Shown here in pieces: positions 25,097 to 47,338 of a DNA stretch of 64,000 nt. Positions within the stretch are counted from its first letter, which is position 1. Each line of letters starts with the position of its first letter. Under the pieces are notes generated by a model. That model did not search any database, was not told the origin of the DNA, and saw nothing but the letters and a program-made list of their open reading frames with translations. Source of the stretch: Clytia hemisphaerica (taxonomy: Eukaryota > Cnidaria > Hydrozoa > Leptothecata > Clytiidae). The position numbers and the translations under genes were made by a program. The stretch covers positions 253,154 through 317,153 of the forward strand of contig CACVBU010001135.1 of the NCBI GenBank assembly GCA_902728285.1. The letters are read 5' to 3'.

Positions 25097-25497
25097 TTTT
25101 TTTCGTGCCTTGCGTGCCTTCGTGCCCTTCGTGCCTTTTGAAAAAAAGTTCGTGCCTTTGAAAAAAAAGTTCGTGCCTTTTGAAAAAAAGTTCGTGCCTT
25201 TTGAAAAAAAGTTCGTGCCTTTCGAAAAAAAGTTTGTGCCTTTGAAAACAAAGTTCGTGCCTTTCGAAAAAAAGTTTGTGCCTTTCGAAAAAAAGTTTGT
25301 GCCTTTCGAAAAAAAGTTTGTGCCTTTTGAAAAAAAGTTCGTGCCTTTTGAAAAAAAGTTCGTGCCTTTTGAAAAAAAGTTTGTGCCTTTTGAAAAAAAG
25401 TTCGTGCCTTTTGAAAAAAGTTCGTGCCTTTTGAAAAAAGTTCGTGCCTTTCGAAAAAAGTTTGTGCCTTTCGAAAAAAAGTTTGTGCCTTTTGAAT
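25097..25497 (+). repeat. 21-bp minisatellite array, forward orientation
   Basis: About 18 tandem copies of GTTCGTGCCTTTTGAAAAAAA, with variants GTTTGTG and CTTTCG. It starts with shorter units (TTCGTGCCTTGCGTGCC). Because the unit is 21 bp, several frames on both strands stay open and give seven-residue repeats such as KKFVPFE. Paired with the inverted array at 26326-26722. Confidence 0.95.
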
Positions 25498-25811
25498 TTA
25501 GTTAATGACAAAAAAAATAACCAGAAGCTTCATGAGGTTAAAAAACTTAGAAGGGTGGTGATTTAAACTACATACACTTTTTTATTAGAACGCCTTTAAA
25601 TCATATTTCTGATAAATCTGATTTCGAAAAGACGGTATGTGCCCAGCCGCGCAAAATCTGCCTTTCAAAATCGTACCCTTACAGTGCAGTTCAATATGGT
25701 TGAAAAGGTTCGAAAGCATCCACCGGAGGGGGGGCCTTAAAATATCTGTTCTGAAGGCATGTTCCACCTGGATATGGCGGGCTGTTCTTAGCAAACTGAA
25801 GAAAAAAGTCT

Positions 25812-25931
25812 GCTGGAAAAATATGATCTGTTCTATTGAAGATTGGGACCAGCTGGAAAAATATGATCTGTTCTATTGAAGATTGGGACCAACTGGAAAA
25901 ATATGATTTGTTCTACTGAAGATTTTAAGAT
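25812..25931 (+). repeat. 40-bp tandem repeat, three copies
   Basis: CTGGAAAAATATGATCTGTT followed by CTATTGAAGATTGGGACCA, three times at a 40-bp period, in the spacer between the two inverted arrays. Confidence 0.85.
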
Positions 25932-26325
25932 AAGATAAGCGCGGCACATGACATAGGCCAGATTATATAAGTGCCCCCCCCCCGGGATAAAAATTCATAA
26001 CTAACTTTTGATTGTTAAAAAAATAATTACATGAATTACACAAATGAGAAAAAAAAGAAGACATTGCATACTAACGAATGCGCTTTCGAATGTTTATTTC
26101 AAGATTCGAATGTTTTGTTTTGAAAAGACAGGAAAGACAAAAAAGGATATACATGAATTGTCGGGTTTGAGAAGTCAACAAACGCGTGCAAATTAGCGCG
26201 GATGCAAAGAAGAAGTGAAAGAACTAGTAGACGATGCTATCGTCCGTATAATATACTATTTTGATACAATGATATAACATAGTTTGTATTATTATAAAAC
26301 GTAATATGTTGAGTCTGTGTGCAAA

Positions 26326-26722
26326 AGGGACGAACTTTTTTTTCAAAGGCACGAACTTTTTTTCAAAGGCACAAACTTTTTTTCAAAGGCACGAACTTTT
26401 TTCAAAAGGCACAAACTTTTTTTTCAATGGCACGAACTTTTTTTCAAAAGGCACGAACTTTTTTTCGAAAGGCACAAACTTTTTTTCGAAAGGCACAAAC
26501 TTTTTTTCGAAAGGCACAAACTTTTTTTCGAAAGGCACAAACTTTTTTTCAAAAGGCACAAACTTTTTTTCGAAAGGCACGAACTTTTTTTCGAAAGGCA
26601 CGAACTTTTTTTCGAAAGGCACAAACTTTTTTTTCAAAGGCACAAACTTTTTTTCAAAGGCACAAACTTTTTTTCGAAAGGCACGAACTTTTTTTCAAAA
26701 GGCACGAAGGGCACAAAGGCAC
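26326..26722 (-). repeat. 21-bp minisatellite array, inverted orientation
   Basis: About 18 copies of CACGAACTTTTTTTCAAAAGG, the reverse complement of the array at 25097-25497. Its outer end mirrors that array too: GGCACGCAAGGCACGAAAAA followed by AATCAAACTCG. The two arrays and the ~830-bp spacer form one inverted repeat of about 1.6 kb. Confidence 0.95.
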
Positions 26723-27522
26723 GCAAGGCACGAAAAAAATCAAACTCGAATAAATGTAATCGAAATTCCAGAGAACTTCATAATTCCCCAAACAACATTA
26801 CATTACTATGTCAAACTCCCATCACATAAATTTTACAATTACGTCAGAGTAGACTACACTCGCCACCGAAGAGGTTTATTTGGAAAGGGTAATTATATTT
26901 TATTGTTCGCTTCTTTTTTTAAAGATTCGCCGGGTTGGAAAAGTATGAATTTCTTTGTACATATTTTACCTACCCCAAATATTTAGGAGGCTGAGTTTTA
27001 AACGAATTGTAAAGTTGAAACGAACGATAAATGTATCAAGGTCTGTTTTACTTACCCCCTGGTGACTTAACAAAAGAGACTTAACTCGATGTTACAATCC
27101 AATTATTGAAAGTTTGTCTCGGCCTTTTTATAATGAGCGAGACATACGTTCTCTGATTACGCAATTTTCATATTGACATTTTCGAGGCATTTTGATGTAA
27201 CTGTCAGTGGAAGCTAACATGCATAGCCCTCAAATGACTGACCAATCAAAGCAGCAAAATTTCAAAACAAATGAACTACGCAGCTTCGCTCGCAGCTCTA
27301 CTCTACCATTTTCGTTTTGATTTAACTTTGTATTTTAATGACCAGCCAGGTTATTCGACCAACATTTTACCGAACATCCAAAGTCATTTGATTTGAGTTA
27401 ATGAACGGTGTATTAAAAAATACACAATTTCTCTTTCGCACCAAGTAGGCTTTTAAATCAAAAAATGAAAAAAATCCATAGTGGAACACACGTGAGTGTC
27501 TGTGCACTCTAAGAGGAATATG

Positions 27523-28983
27523 GATGGCGCGCGGAAGCGCCGATAAATACTATCTTGTTTAAAACGAAACTATGTCATTTAAACCGATACTATCTCGTTT
27601 AAAAAGAAACTATGTTTCATTCAGGGGATACTATTTCCCTTAAAAAGAAACTAAGCTCATTTCAGGAGAAACTATCTCATTTAAAACGAAACTATCTCAT
27701 TTAAAACGAAACTTTCTCATTTAAAACGAAACTTTCTCATTTAAAACGAAACTATCTCATTTAAAACGAAACTATCTCATTTAAAACGAAACTATCTCAT
27801 TTAAAACGAAACTATCTCATTTAAAAAGAAACTATGTTTCATTCAGGGGATACTATTTCCCTTAAAAATAAACTAAGTTCATTTAAAAAGAACCTATCAT
27901 ATTTATTTAACCGAAATATCTCAGTTCGTCGGAAACTTACGTCCTGAAAAGGCGAGTTACAGTAAACGAGTTATAAATACGGTTTTATAAAAAAGCCGAG
28001 TAAGTAAGAGTTGCAACTCGGGCTTGTAAAAAAAGGCGTGCTTTTCTCTGAAGTAGCCAAAAAGTCAAAATTTTGATAAGTCATTCAGTCACGTGGGTCG
28101 CGTTTTACTGTCTGGTCCGTATTTTACAGGTGGGTACATAGGGAAAATGGGTGCTGGGTATGTGCTCGAGCCCCCGGGGGGGGGGGTACGGTATGTGCCG
28201 CCCTCAAGGGTACCTTTTTTGGACTTCCAAAGTCCCGCTAATGGTCGGAAAAATCAGAAAATCAACTTTCAGTCCCACTAAGGGTCAGGAAAAAAGAAAA
28301 AATTTCAACTTTTTACCCCCTGAAAGATCGAAATTTGGTCAAAATTGATCAAATTTGTCCCGCTAAGGGTCGTAAAATTCCCAAAATTTTCCTTTTTATC
28401 CTTTTTAGTCCCGGTGAGGGTCCAAAGTTCAAAAGTCGGGCAGCACCCTCCCCCGTCAGCTCGCAACCCTAGTACCCCCAGGCCCCCTCCTTGCCAAGAT
28501 GCACGAAAGGCCCCGCCCTATTTTCAAAAAAGGTTGTTTGTTGAAAAGGAGGAACAGACACTTTGAGAAAATGGCCTCTTTGGCTAGTTCTTAAAAAGCA
28601 CGATTTTTCTTCTAAGCTCGAGTTACAACTCTTCATTAATCGGCTTTTTGATAAAACAGTATTTATAACTCGTTTACTGTAACTCGTCTTTTCTGGGCGT
28701 AAGTTTCCAATAAACTCGTTTAGAAATGATAGTTTCTTTTTAAATGAGATAGTTTCTTTTTAAACGAGACAGTTTCTTTTTAAACGAGATAGTTTCTTTT
28801 TAAATGAGAGTTTCTTTTTAAATGATATAGCTTCTTTTTAAATGAGATAGTTTCGTTTTAAGTGAGATACTGTAGTTTCTCCTGAAACGAACTTAGTTTC
28901 TCCTGAAACGAACTTAGTTTCTTTTTAACAACATAGTTTCGTTTTAAACAAGATAGTATTTATTGGCGCTTCCGCACGCCATA
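27523..28983. mobile_element. Foldback element with 20-bp repeat arms
   Basis: The left arm carries tandem ACTATCTCATTTAAAACGAA units (27541-27900); the right arm carries inverted units GATAGTTTCTTTTTAAATGA (28725-28960). The outer ends are ATGGCGCGCGGAAGCGCC and GGCGCTTCCGCACGCCAT. An inner inverted pair follows the arrays (CGAGTTACAGTAAACGAG near 27954; CTCGTTTACTGTAACTCG near 28672). Arms made of short tandem repeats are typical of foldback elements. Small frames inside are not coding. Confidence 0.75.
28171..28482. mobile_element. MITE of the GGGGGTACTTAGG family, copy 3
   Basis: Starts CCCCCGGGGGGGGGGGTACG and ends AACCCTAGTACCCCCAGG. The interior matches 12389-12708 closely (TACGGTATGTGCCGCCCT, AAGGGTACCTTTTTTGGA). 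It is inserted in the loop of the foldback element. Confidence 0.7.
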
Positions 28984-29269
28984 GAGGAACGAAGAAGTAT
29001 GATCGATAAACTTGGTGGAGTTATCAAACAAATTTGTTGTCAAAGAGATTTAACAGTAAGTGAAAATACAGGCCAGATATCAAACAGTCCCATGTTTCAA
29101 CCAATCGTCCAAGTTCGAGCAGTTGACGATAAATCAAAACAAAAATGGTAGAGGAGAGCTGTGAGCAGAGCTGCATAGTTCATTTGTTTTGAAATTTTGC
29201 TGCTTTGATTGGTCAGTCATTTAATGGCTATGCAAGTTTCCCTCCACTGATGCAAGTTACCCGACTTCA

Positions 29270-30035
29270 CGGTACTATCTTTGCTTTAAAACAATACTAC
29301 CTTTTTTTAAAACATACTTTCTTCATTTAAAAATATACTATCTTTTTAAAACATAATATCTTTTTAAAACAATACCGTGAGTGGTCCTAAATTCGACAGC
29401 CCTGCCTAATTTCGACCCCCCAAATAACTGTTATGAAAAAAATCTCTATGTTTACAAACATTCCCTCTCCAAGTTGAATGATAAACTATTGCAAGAACAA
29501 AACATCTAACAAGATGACTTAAATGTCAAGATGTCAATTAATATGATCAAAAAAGTGTGAGTTGTAAAAATAATTACCTTTTATTCTGAATCCGTTGTTT
29601 GTGTTCAAATTGTTAACTTAAATGTTATTTGATTTAATGGGTTCAATGTGTTATTTAATGGGTTTAATGTATTAAATCTCACAGTTTAGTTGACACTTTG
29701 GTATCTTCGTTGCGTCACACCAAAAGGTTTGTTTTTATTTTAGTTTGTATCTTTGAAAGACCCCATCGATCTTTTTTTTAAACATACTATCTTCGTTTAA
29801 AAATATACTATCTTTTTAAAACAATAGAAACCATCTTTGTGTAAAAACATACTCTCTTCGTTTAAAAACATACTACAGTATCTCATTTAAAAAGAAACTT
29901 TTTAAGTTGAACCGATACTTACATCCAAAATCAAAATCAAAGGAAAAAAACCAAGATAGTATGTTTAAAAAAAAGATAGTATCGTTTTAAACAAGATCGT
30001 ATTTATTGGTACTTCCACACGCCATACGACACTAC
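29270..30035. repeat. Degraded relative of the foldback family
   Basis: Clusters of ACTATCTTTTTAAAACATA-like units at 29270-29370 and 29780-29900, and inverted AGATAGTATGTTTAAAA near 29950. The right end TATTTATTGGTACTTCC, ACACGCCAT matches the outer end of the 27523-28983 element. The left end is not preserved. Confidence 0.55.
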
Positions 30036-30930
30036 TAAACCATGGTTTCAGCCCACTTTTCAGGTGCCCCCATTGAGCATGGTGCCCCCAGCAATTTAGG
30101 TCCCCTTGAAAAATTGCTTTGAGTTAGGTACCCCTATTCAGCAGATAATTTCTTTGAATTGACACTTTTTGTTCTTTTGTCATTCCTAAAATCATGCTCA
30201 CGCATGAACGCCTGCTAATAAGCTTTGTTGTTATGCTATAAAGATGGCGGCTGTAAATCAAAACAATCACATTAGAAAAATATAGCAAAAGATGGGGTGA
30301 TGAGAAATGAAAGAAAAATTGGATGGGAAACTAGGTGCTGGGGTAAAAAAATTCAATAATAGGGTGGGGCGTCAAATGTCAAAGTCAGAAAATTCAAGAT
30401 GTAGTGTTTTTTAAAGAAAATTTAACCTATTGTGAGGCATTCTGCGCAATTTTTAAGGTCAGAAGTCCAAGATTGGCCGAACCCCTCTGGGGGTACTGAT
30501 TCGCACTACAGGCAAAAATTGGAAAAAATGGCATTTTCTGGCCTTTTCAGGCCTGTAAATATGTCAAAACTATTGCAAATCTTATTTTTTTCATTTGCTG
30601 TACTAAACTTTATGAAGAAACAAAAAAATAATCATTTTGGGTTGAAAATTGTGCCCATTGGAGCCCTGAACGAGCCGTTTTAAGCCAATTTTGGGTAGCA
30701 AAATGCTTTTTAAGGCCAATTTTGTAAGCTCATAAACTTCAAACTGATTAAATCACATGTCTGAAATTTTCAGAGATGGAAGTCTTCAATAAAGTCTTTA
30801 AGCGAAATGAATTTCAAGTTTTTCACTTTTTTCAAAAATTCATAATGGCGTCTTCAAAAATCGCTTTTTAGCAAAAAAAATTCATATTTATCAAAAAATA
30901 GCATTAAAATAGCATTTTTTAAGGCAAGCT
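30036..30930. other. Non-coding stretch upstream of the kinase gene
   Basis: AT-rich; an 83-codon frame at 30432-30683 has no domain resemblance. No gene supported. Confidence 0.4.
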
Positions 30931-30939
30931 TCTACAAAC

Positions 30940-31650
30940 TGAGTTTAAATGCTGACTGAAATTTTTTATGCAATGCTAGTAGTCTGGAGATACTCCAGGG
31001 AAATCAAAATCATTTGGATCTGGGATGCGTCTATGTCCACCATTATGGAAATAAAATCCCTGCTAAGAGCCATTTTTCAGGCAAAAACCCAAATTTGAAC
31101 TGAAAAAATCTCTAAAATGACAATAGACATGGGCCCGAATTTTCTTGCAGTGATAGTATTCTGGAAATACTACAGGAAAATCAAAATCATCTGGGTTTGG
31201 GATTTGGGTATATCCACCATTTTGGAATTGAAATTCCTGCTAAAACGCAATATTTCAAGCAAAAATCCCATTTTTGACTGGAAAAATCTTGAAAATGGCA
31301 ATAAACATGAACCTAAAATCTTTTTGCAGTGATAGCCTTCTGGAAATACTCCAGGGAAATCAAAATCCTTTGGGTTTAGGATAAGGGTATGTCTGCCATT
31401 ATGGAATATAAATATGTGCTAAAACTGGCTAAAATGCAACATTTCAAGCAAAAACTCCATTTTTGACTAAAAACTGCTCTGAAATGGCAATAGACATGGA
31501 CCCAAATTTCTTTGAAGTGATGATAGTATTCTGTGAATTCTCCTGGGAAAACAAATGCATTTGAGTCTGAAATTTGTTTACATCCACCATTATGGAAATG
31601 AAATCTCTGTTAAAATGTTACATATTTCCATCCAATACGTCATAATTGAC
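30940..31650 (+). repeat. Degenerate ~180-bp tandem repeat, four copies
   Basis: Recurring blocks: GCAGTGATAGTATTCTGGAA, then ACTCCAGGGAAATCAAAATC, then TCCACCATTATGGAAAT, then CATTTTTGACTG. Phase marks lie near 30965, 31147, 31325 and 31510. The copies are clearly diverged, so the array is old. Confidence 0.75.
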
Positions 31651-32771
31651 TAGATATTTTGTATGTTACATTAAACAAAGAATATGAATTTACATATTAT
31701 ATTTTATTATTTTTGATACTGATATCTTTTTGGGAAAAATTTTTGTTCGATTTTGCAGATGAGCTCCAACTGAGAAATTTAGTCCCAGTGAAAATTAATC
31801 ACATTAAAGTAAGTCAGCAAAAAAAGATTTTCCTAGGGGTTTGAGTAAAGAACTGAACAGCCATCATAAGTTTCTTTATTTATCATGTATTTAAATTTGT
31901 GCTATCAAATGCTAAGAATAAATAAGTAAATAATATTCAATATATTTATCTTTCAGGAAGTAAACACTTACGAAATGAGTTTATCATTGTCTAATTTTGT
32001 CTCTAATTTTGATCTTAATTAAAGGTAAAGAGGTTGTAGAATTTGGGTTAGTGAGGTAAAAATCACTAAAAAGCTGGTTAAATGTAAGGTCCTACACTTT
32101 AGAGCCTCCTGATTTCAAATATTAAATTATTTTTACATAGACTTAATGCATAGAAAGTGATAGGTCTAAATAGGTTTCCTCGATTCCAAGAAGCTACCTT
32201 CTAGAGGCTATTATTGTCCATGCAAAAACTTTTCAGGAAAAATAACTATATAGATGAAATCAGAGTAGTACCCCTGACCCAAAAATGTTTACAACTCGAG
32301 CACCAAAGGATAAAAGAATCATATTTTTCATCTTCATTTTTAATCTTTATTTTCCAATTTTTTTTGAATTATTTTTCTCAGAAATTATAGTGCTCCAAAT
32401 TATCTTTGAAACAGTATATAATATGTGAGGATTGATGCATTCTTTGAAAAATGGCGAGCAAAAGGAAGATTAGTGCACACTTAAAGCGAATGAACTTTAG
32501 TAAACGTAATATTTTCTAATCATTGTTTTTTTGGTACTGGAGTTTTTAATTATTCAACATGACTCTGTGCCTAGCAAAAGATCTATTAGAGCTGTTTGGA
32601 GCTGGAATTAGCTCTAGTGAATGAAAAATCTACTTTTCGAAATTTGTCAAAAACATCAAATATTGACTTATTGATATATGATTGATTTGTTCACAGAAGA
32701 ATAGAAATAAAAATCAGTTTTCTGATAAAATGGAGATACCTCACATTGGATGAAATTCTAATGAAACCAAG

Positions 32772-42679
<9,908 letters not shown>

Positions 42680-43727
42680 TGACCGAAAAATTGAAAGAAA
42701 AAAAGAGATCGGCTTCAGAGCTTTGTTTTTATACACTAGGTGATATTTTTTTTCTTTATTTTGATTTTAATATTTTGAATTTATGAAAATTAATTTTTTA
42801 TACAATTAAATTTACCTTTTTTTTTCTTAATTACTACGTTTAGTTCGTTTTAATTTTCCCAATGTTAGGGAACAAAAAGTCACAATCTTTTCCATTATGT
42901 TAAAGAAAGAGAACCATAGACATGAAGTGGCTACAAACGACGATCAAAAACTGATTAAAATCTGGCTAATTTCAAGGCCATGAGTCGAGTTGTTATACTC
43001 TTAGTACAAGAAATGGAAAAAAAACTCGACACTATTTAGATAAATTCAATTTAATCATAATTCATTTTAGTTTTTGGTGATTTAATTAAAATATTTATTT
43101 TTTATTTTCAGCGCTTTAATCTTTTTTCATAATTTTCAAGCAATTTTCCTGAAATATGTCTTTTCTAAATTTCTTGTTAAGGGCATTTTAAAAGAGATTT
43201 GAACTTGATCTTTGATAATTATGATAATTATGATAATTATATTTTGCTTTAATACGTTAGTTAAGAACGCGAAGGAAATGCCTCTTGCAGTGTTCAAATT
43301 CCCGTCTTAGCCAATTCAAAAAACGGCATTTCTGTCTCAAATTTGTTGAAGAAATTTCGCGGAATTGTTTTGTTAAATAAATTTCACGTCTGAATTGAGA
43401 ATAGTTGTCTCCACAGTATTGTTTCTTTATTTCTCATCAAGAGCGTTGTTAATATTATTTTATGAGTTTTCAATTTTTCTTTTATAATTTTTCTAGTATA
43501 ACTAGTGCTCAAACTAAGAAATATTGTAGCGGGAACTTTTAAACAGAGATCACTGAACTAGAAAATTTTGAAGAAAAAAACATTCGCCATTCTCGCAAAT
43601 TCTAGGGAATTCGCGAAAGTTAATCAAGTTAAGTATTTTCTCGCAAATTATTTTGAAAAGCTCTATTCACGATAATCTATACTAGACGTCACCCGCGTTT
43701 TTTTACGCATATAACGTCTATTCCACT
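42680..43727. other. Kinase 3'UTR and flank
   Basis: Very AT-rich. An AATAAA at 43376-43381 and an ATTAAA near 42805 are candidate kinase polyadenylation signals; I cannot choose between them. No gene seen. Confidence 0.35.
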
Positions 43728-43887
43728 TTGCGACTTTTTCGAATGTTTTGAGCCCGGGTTTTCGGGCTCTAAACATTCGATTTTTTGACGTCACTTTTAA
43801 ATTTCGAAGCTCCTGCAGTAGCACAATAATCGAATTTGCGTCAAAACACTTGAAAGGCTTCTATTTTTCGAAAATCGTCAAAGTGGA
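43728..43887. mobile_element. Foldback-type repeat with strong hairpin
   Basis: CGAATGTTTTGAGCCCG (43740-43756) pairs with CGGGCTCTAAACATTCG (43763-43779) with one mismatch and a 6-nt loop. An outer inverted pair, TTCCACTTTGCGACTTTTTC and its partner near 43866-43887, suggests a small MITE. Confidence 0.55.
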
Positions 43888-44245
43888 ACTCACTAAGAAA
43901 CGAGATGAAAAATCCCGGTTTTTAGTGAGGTGCTCGCTATATTCACGAATGTTTTTTTCCGCGAAAATTTCTTTCTTAAGATATTCATTCGAGTCTCGAC
44001 ACCTTTCCCCAAACTTGCTTTTGTTACTTATTTATTTTGTAAGAACATGAAATTTGATTTTCTTGATATACACAAAGGTCTGGGCAACATTTAAAAGGGC
44101 TTTGTATTATTAATAAAAAATTATTCGAGCATTCAAGATAGTTCTGTATACCAAGAAATCTTAAGAATATGTTTACCGAAAAATTATAAAACTTGCCGAA
44201 ATAAATCTGGGTTAACTTACTGGGTTGAGTAACTATTTTACGTTG

Positions 44246-44731
44246 TATACTTTCGCAGGCAGAAACTTTCGCGTGCAGAAAGTTTCGCGAGACCGAAAAG
44301 TCGCGAAATTTCGCGGATTTAAGTTTCGCGATTTTTACTTTTTGAAGAAAATTTACGTAAGAAACTTTCGCGGTTTTTTGTGAATGTTCAATTTTAGTAG
44401 CAATAATTTTCGCGATTGGCTAGGGAAAGTGAAAAAAAAATTATTTCAAATGTCATTTTTTCTTCAATCGAAAGAGTGATACCTATGCTAATAAATGAAA
44501 AATAAACTATTTGCATATCTTCCTCCCATTCCGAATCCTAGTCAATGCGATAATATCGATAGTATCGACTCTCCTCGGCTTTTAAAACTTGGAAAAAACT
44601 TTCGCGATTTTTAAGAAAAATTGATTTTTCGCGAAATTAACGTTCGCGAATTTCTTGTTTAATTTCTTACCTGGCAGAAACTTTCGCGAAAAAATGCCAA
44701 AAACGCGAAAGTTTCTGCCCTTAAAGTATGC
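44246..44731. mobile_element. MITE with GCAGAAACTTTCGCG termini
   Basis: Left end GTATACTTTCGCAGGCAGAA and right end TTCTGCCCTTAAAGTATGC are inverted. The interior is packed with TTTCGCGA motifs, as in 14366-14849, so the two may be related. No coding capacity. Confidence 0.65.
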
Positions 44732-45443
44732 AGTTCACTCTCTTTAATTCGATCTTCATGGGACAAATAATTTTCTTCGAATTATAAAAAGATTCGAATA
44801 GTAGATGCTCGAATTAGAGAGTTTTTCGTACGTCATCCTGGACAGTTAACCCAGATTCATATCCATGATATTCATGACGTGATGTTTTATACGGAAGCAG
44901 CCAAAAACCGGGTCTTTGTCTCTAGTTTTGAATTTAAACAGTAAAATTAGTAACAAAAGCCCGGACTATTTTGGGTGCTTCCGTATAAAACATTACGTCA
45001 TGACTGTCATGAATATTGTTGTTGTAATGTTATTATTATTGTTTATGGGTTTTTGTAAACTTTTTCATCACTTGCTTACTAGAAAAATTATTGTCTAAAG
45101 ACATTTGGTAAATAAATCTCGATAATCATTCATCGACGAACATTTGTTCAAAATAATTGTCTCTTGTATTATTGCATTAAATTTTCAAATTTTAAAACAA
45201 AGGGGCCCTATACCTTAAGTCAAAATCCTCCAAATTCAATTCCTGCCAAATTTAAATTATTGTATTTACGTATTTCCCCAAATGTGTGCTATTTCAGGCC
45301 TTAAACCGGGTTTTTCTTTTATCTTATGGCGTTTTTTGGACAAAAATGTCCTAATTAATTTAAATTCCCTCTGAAAAAAAACTTTTTAGTCCCTTGATTG
45401 CTTGGAAAAAAAGAGACAAAACACTCATAAAATTATGAAATTA

Positions 45444-45967
45444 ACAGGGGGAGGTCAGTACTAAAATCTTGGGACATCGTGATGTTTAGTGGCGTGGTGG
45501 TAGACCTAAAAACTTAAAAATCACTTTAGTACCTTGGGGCAATAAAATACCAAAAAGATACTGTAAAGAACTTTTTTTGGAAATTGGTACTAAAATTAGT
45601 GATGGTGATATTTATCATTTTTCAAATCATTTTTTTTTATCATTTAAATAAAATTTTCTAAGTTCAATTATTTTTGGATCCAGTCAAATGTCTTCAAAGT
45701 TTAATCAATTTATAAAGCAGCATTGTTTAAAAGTATCAATTTTTGCAAAAATTCAATATTATGTTGCAAAAATCAGCACTCTTGAGAAAAATGGTCCCAA
45801 GAAGACAAAATTTGTTCTGAATAGACCAAAGTTATTTGTCTCCGAGTCTAAATGTCAGGGACAAAATAAAATACAACTTCTCTAAATTGGGGTGGTGGTA
45901 TGCAAAAAATTCTCGAAAACCCTTTTAGTACCCACATATGTCTGAGATTTTAGTACCGACCCCCTCC
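45444..45967. mobile_element. hAT-like MITE, 524 bp
   Basis: Ends ACAGGGGGAGGTCAGTACTA and TAGTACCGACCCCCTCC are inverted. Flanked by a perfect 8-bp duplication TGAAATTA (45436-45443, 45968-45975), as in hAT elements. A 65-codon frame inside has no transposase resemblance. Confidence 0.75.
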
Positions 45968-46550
45968 TGAAATTAAGAACTTTCTAAGAACATTTTTAGA
46001 CTTAAAAATCAAAAAGTTTCGAACATCAAGAATTTAAAATTTTTGGATGTTCTTATAAAAAAAAAGTGAGGCTGACAAAAGTTTCTGTACAAGTATAAAT
46101 AACATTTTAAGATTTTCAGTAATGGTATTTATTCATTAAAATCTACAAGAGAGAGTTTTTTTGTTAGAAAAAGTAAAAGTATTCATATTATATGCAACAA
46201 GTTAATTATTAGAATAATAATAATATATAAAAATAAAATACGCAAATGATATTTCAAAATGTAAGAAAAGCTCTACTACCTTTTCCCAAAAAAGTCTTCC
46301 CAAAAAATGTCACAGACATGAGTTAGTTTATACATCATCTGTCCTTTTGAAGCACACTTTTTAACTATCGTCCTCAATCAGTTAGGATCTAGACAGATTA
46401 AAAACTAACCGTCTCCACTGCTAGAAACACAGCATATAAATTTGCTATAGTCTTTTCACGCTTGTACATAGGAATGCTTCTCTTCATGATGGTAACTGAG
46501 AATTAGTTCGAATAACAGAAAAATTCGTTTAATAAAAGTTCGGCAGCCAG

Positions 46551-46795
46551 GAAGAAAAGACACTTTTTATTCTGCTACTGGCATTTTCATGCCACTTTGG
46601 TGACAATCTTCAGGCAATGATAGAATGTCAGTCAGAAAGAAAAGACACTTTTTTATTCTGCTACTGGCAGTTTCATGCCACTTTTGTGACAATCTTCAGG
46701 CAATGATAGAATGTCAGTCAGAAAGAAAAGACACTTTTTTATTCTGCTACTATAGCAGTTTCATGCCACTTTGGTGACAATCTTCAGGCAATAGT
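46551..46795 (+). repeat. 86-bp tandem repeat, three copies
   Basis: AAAAGACACTTTTTTATTCT, then CAGTTTCATGCCACTTTGGT, then ACAATCTTCAGGCAATGATA, three times at an ~86-bp period. Each unit holds TTTATT, i.e. AATAAA on the minus strand, downstream of SCRIB. Confidence 0.85.
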
Positions 46796-47338
46796 TTAAT
46801 AAAAGTTCGAATTATAGAAAGCCCACAGTATGTGAATTGCTTATTTTACTGAGTTTGCAAAATCGAAAATAAATCGATTCCGCTTTTTTTCTGACAAAAC
46901 TGCAGTTCTAGTCAAACTGCTCACTTAAGGAGAAAGGCGAGTATCAGAAATTGTCTACATCAGAAGAATCACCAAAATAAAAAGGGAAAAGGTGAGAGGG
47001 AGAAAAGGGAGTTAACTTTTAATCTATATCTATACATCCAAGTTAAAATGTCATAAATATTGGTTTTGTCGTGTCTTTAGTAATTATGTCAACAAGTAGT
47101 TCTGCTGATGCTTGAAAATACAAATTTATCCACATATTCGTTTCGCCCCCACACCGCCCACCACGCTCTGACAGTGAGGATGGACGGAGTACGGACAGGG
47201 GCAACACCAATGTGCTGTAGTACTTCCAAGGTCCCCTGCTTTAAACCAACATGGCTTCGATATTGAGAGGTTTTTAAAAAACCTCCCAAAATATTCATTC
47301 ACTACACCACCGATAAGGGAATCCAGATTTCCATTATT

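Larger units (their letters stand above)
27221..29236. mobile_element. Outer inverted-repeat element containing nested insertions
   Basis: GCATAGCC...GACTGACCAATCAAAGCAGC at the left is mirrored by GCTGCTTTGATTGGTCAGTC...GGCTATGC at the right, with similarity over ~110 bp. Inside lie, in turn, a relative of the 14972-20312 MITE, a foldback element and a G-rich MITE. Confidence 0.6.

Noticed and set aside
25062..25511. Long open frames on both strands through the 25.1-kb array (142 and 149 codons)
   Set aside because: Frames stay open because the 21-bp unit is a multiple of three and lacks stops; opposite strands and several frames are open at once, with no start, splice or domain evidence.
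26306..26986. 226-codon frame with repeated GTNFFSK units
   Set aside because: Same minisatellite artefact; three overlapping frames are open in the same place.
27541..28960. CRISPR-like array from evenly spaced ~20-bp repeats
   Set aside because: Units abut without unique spacers, the arms are inverted copies, and the DNA is clearly animal.
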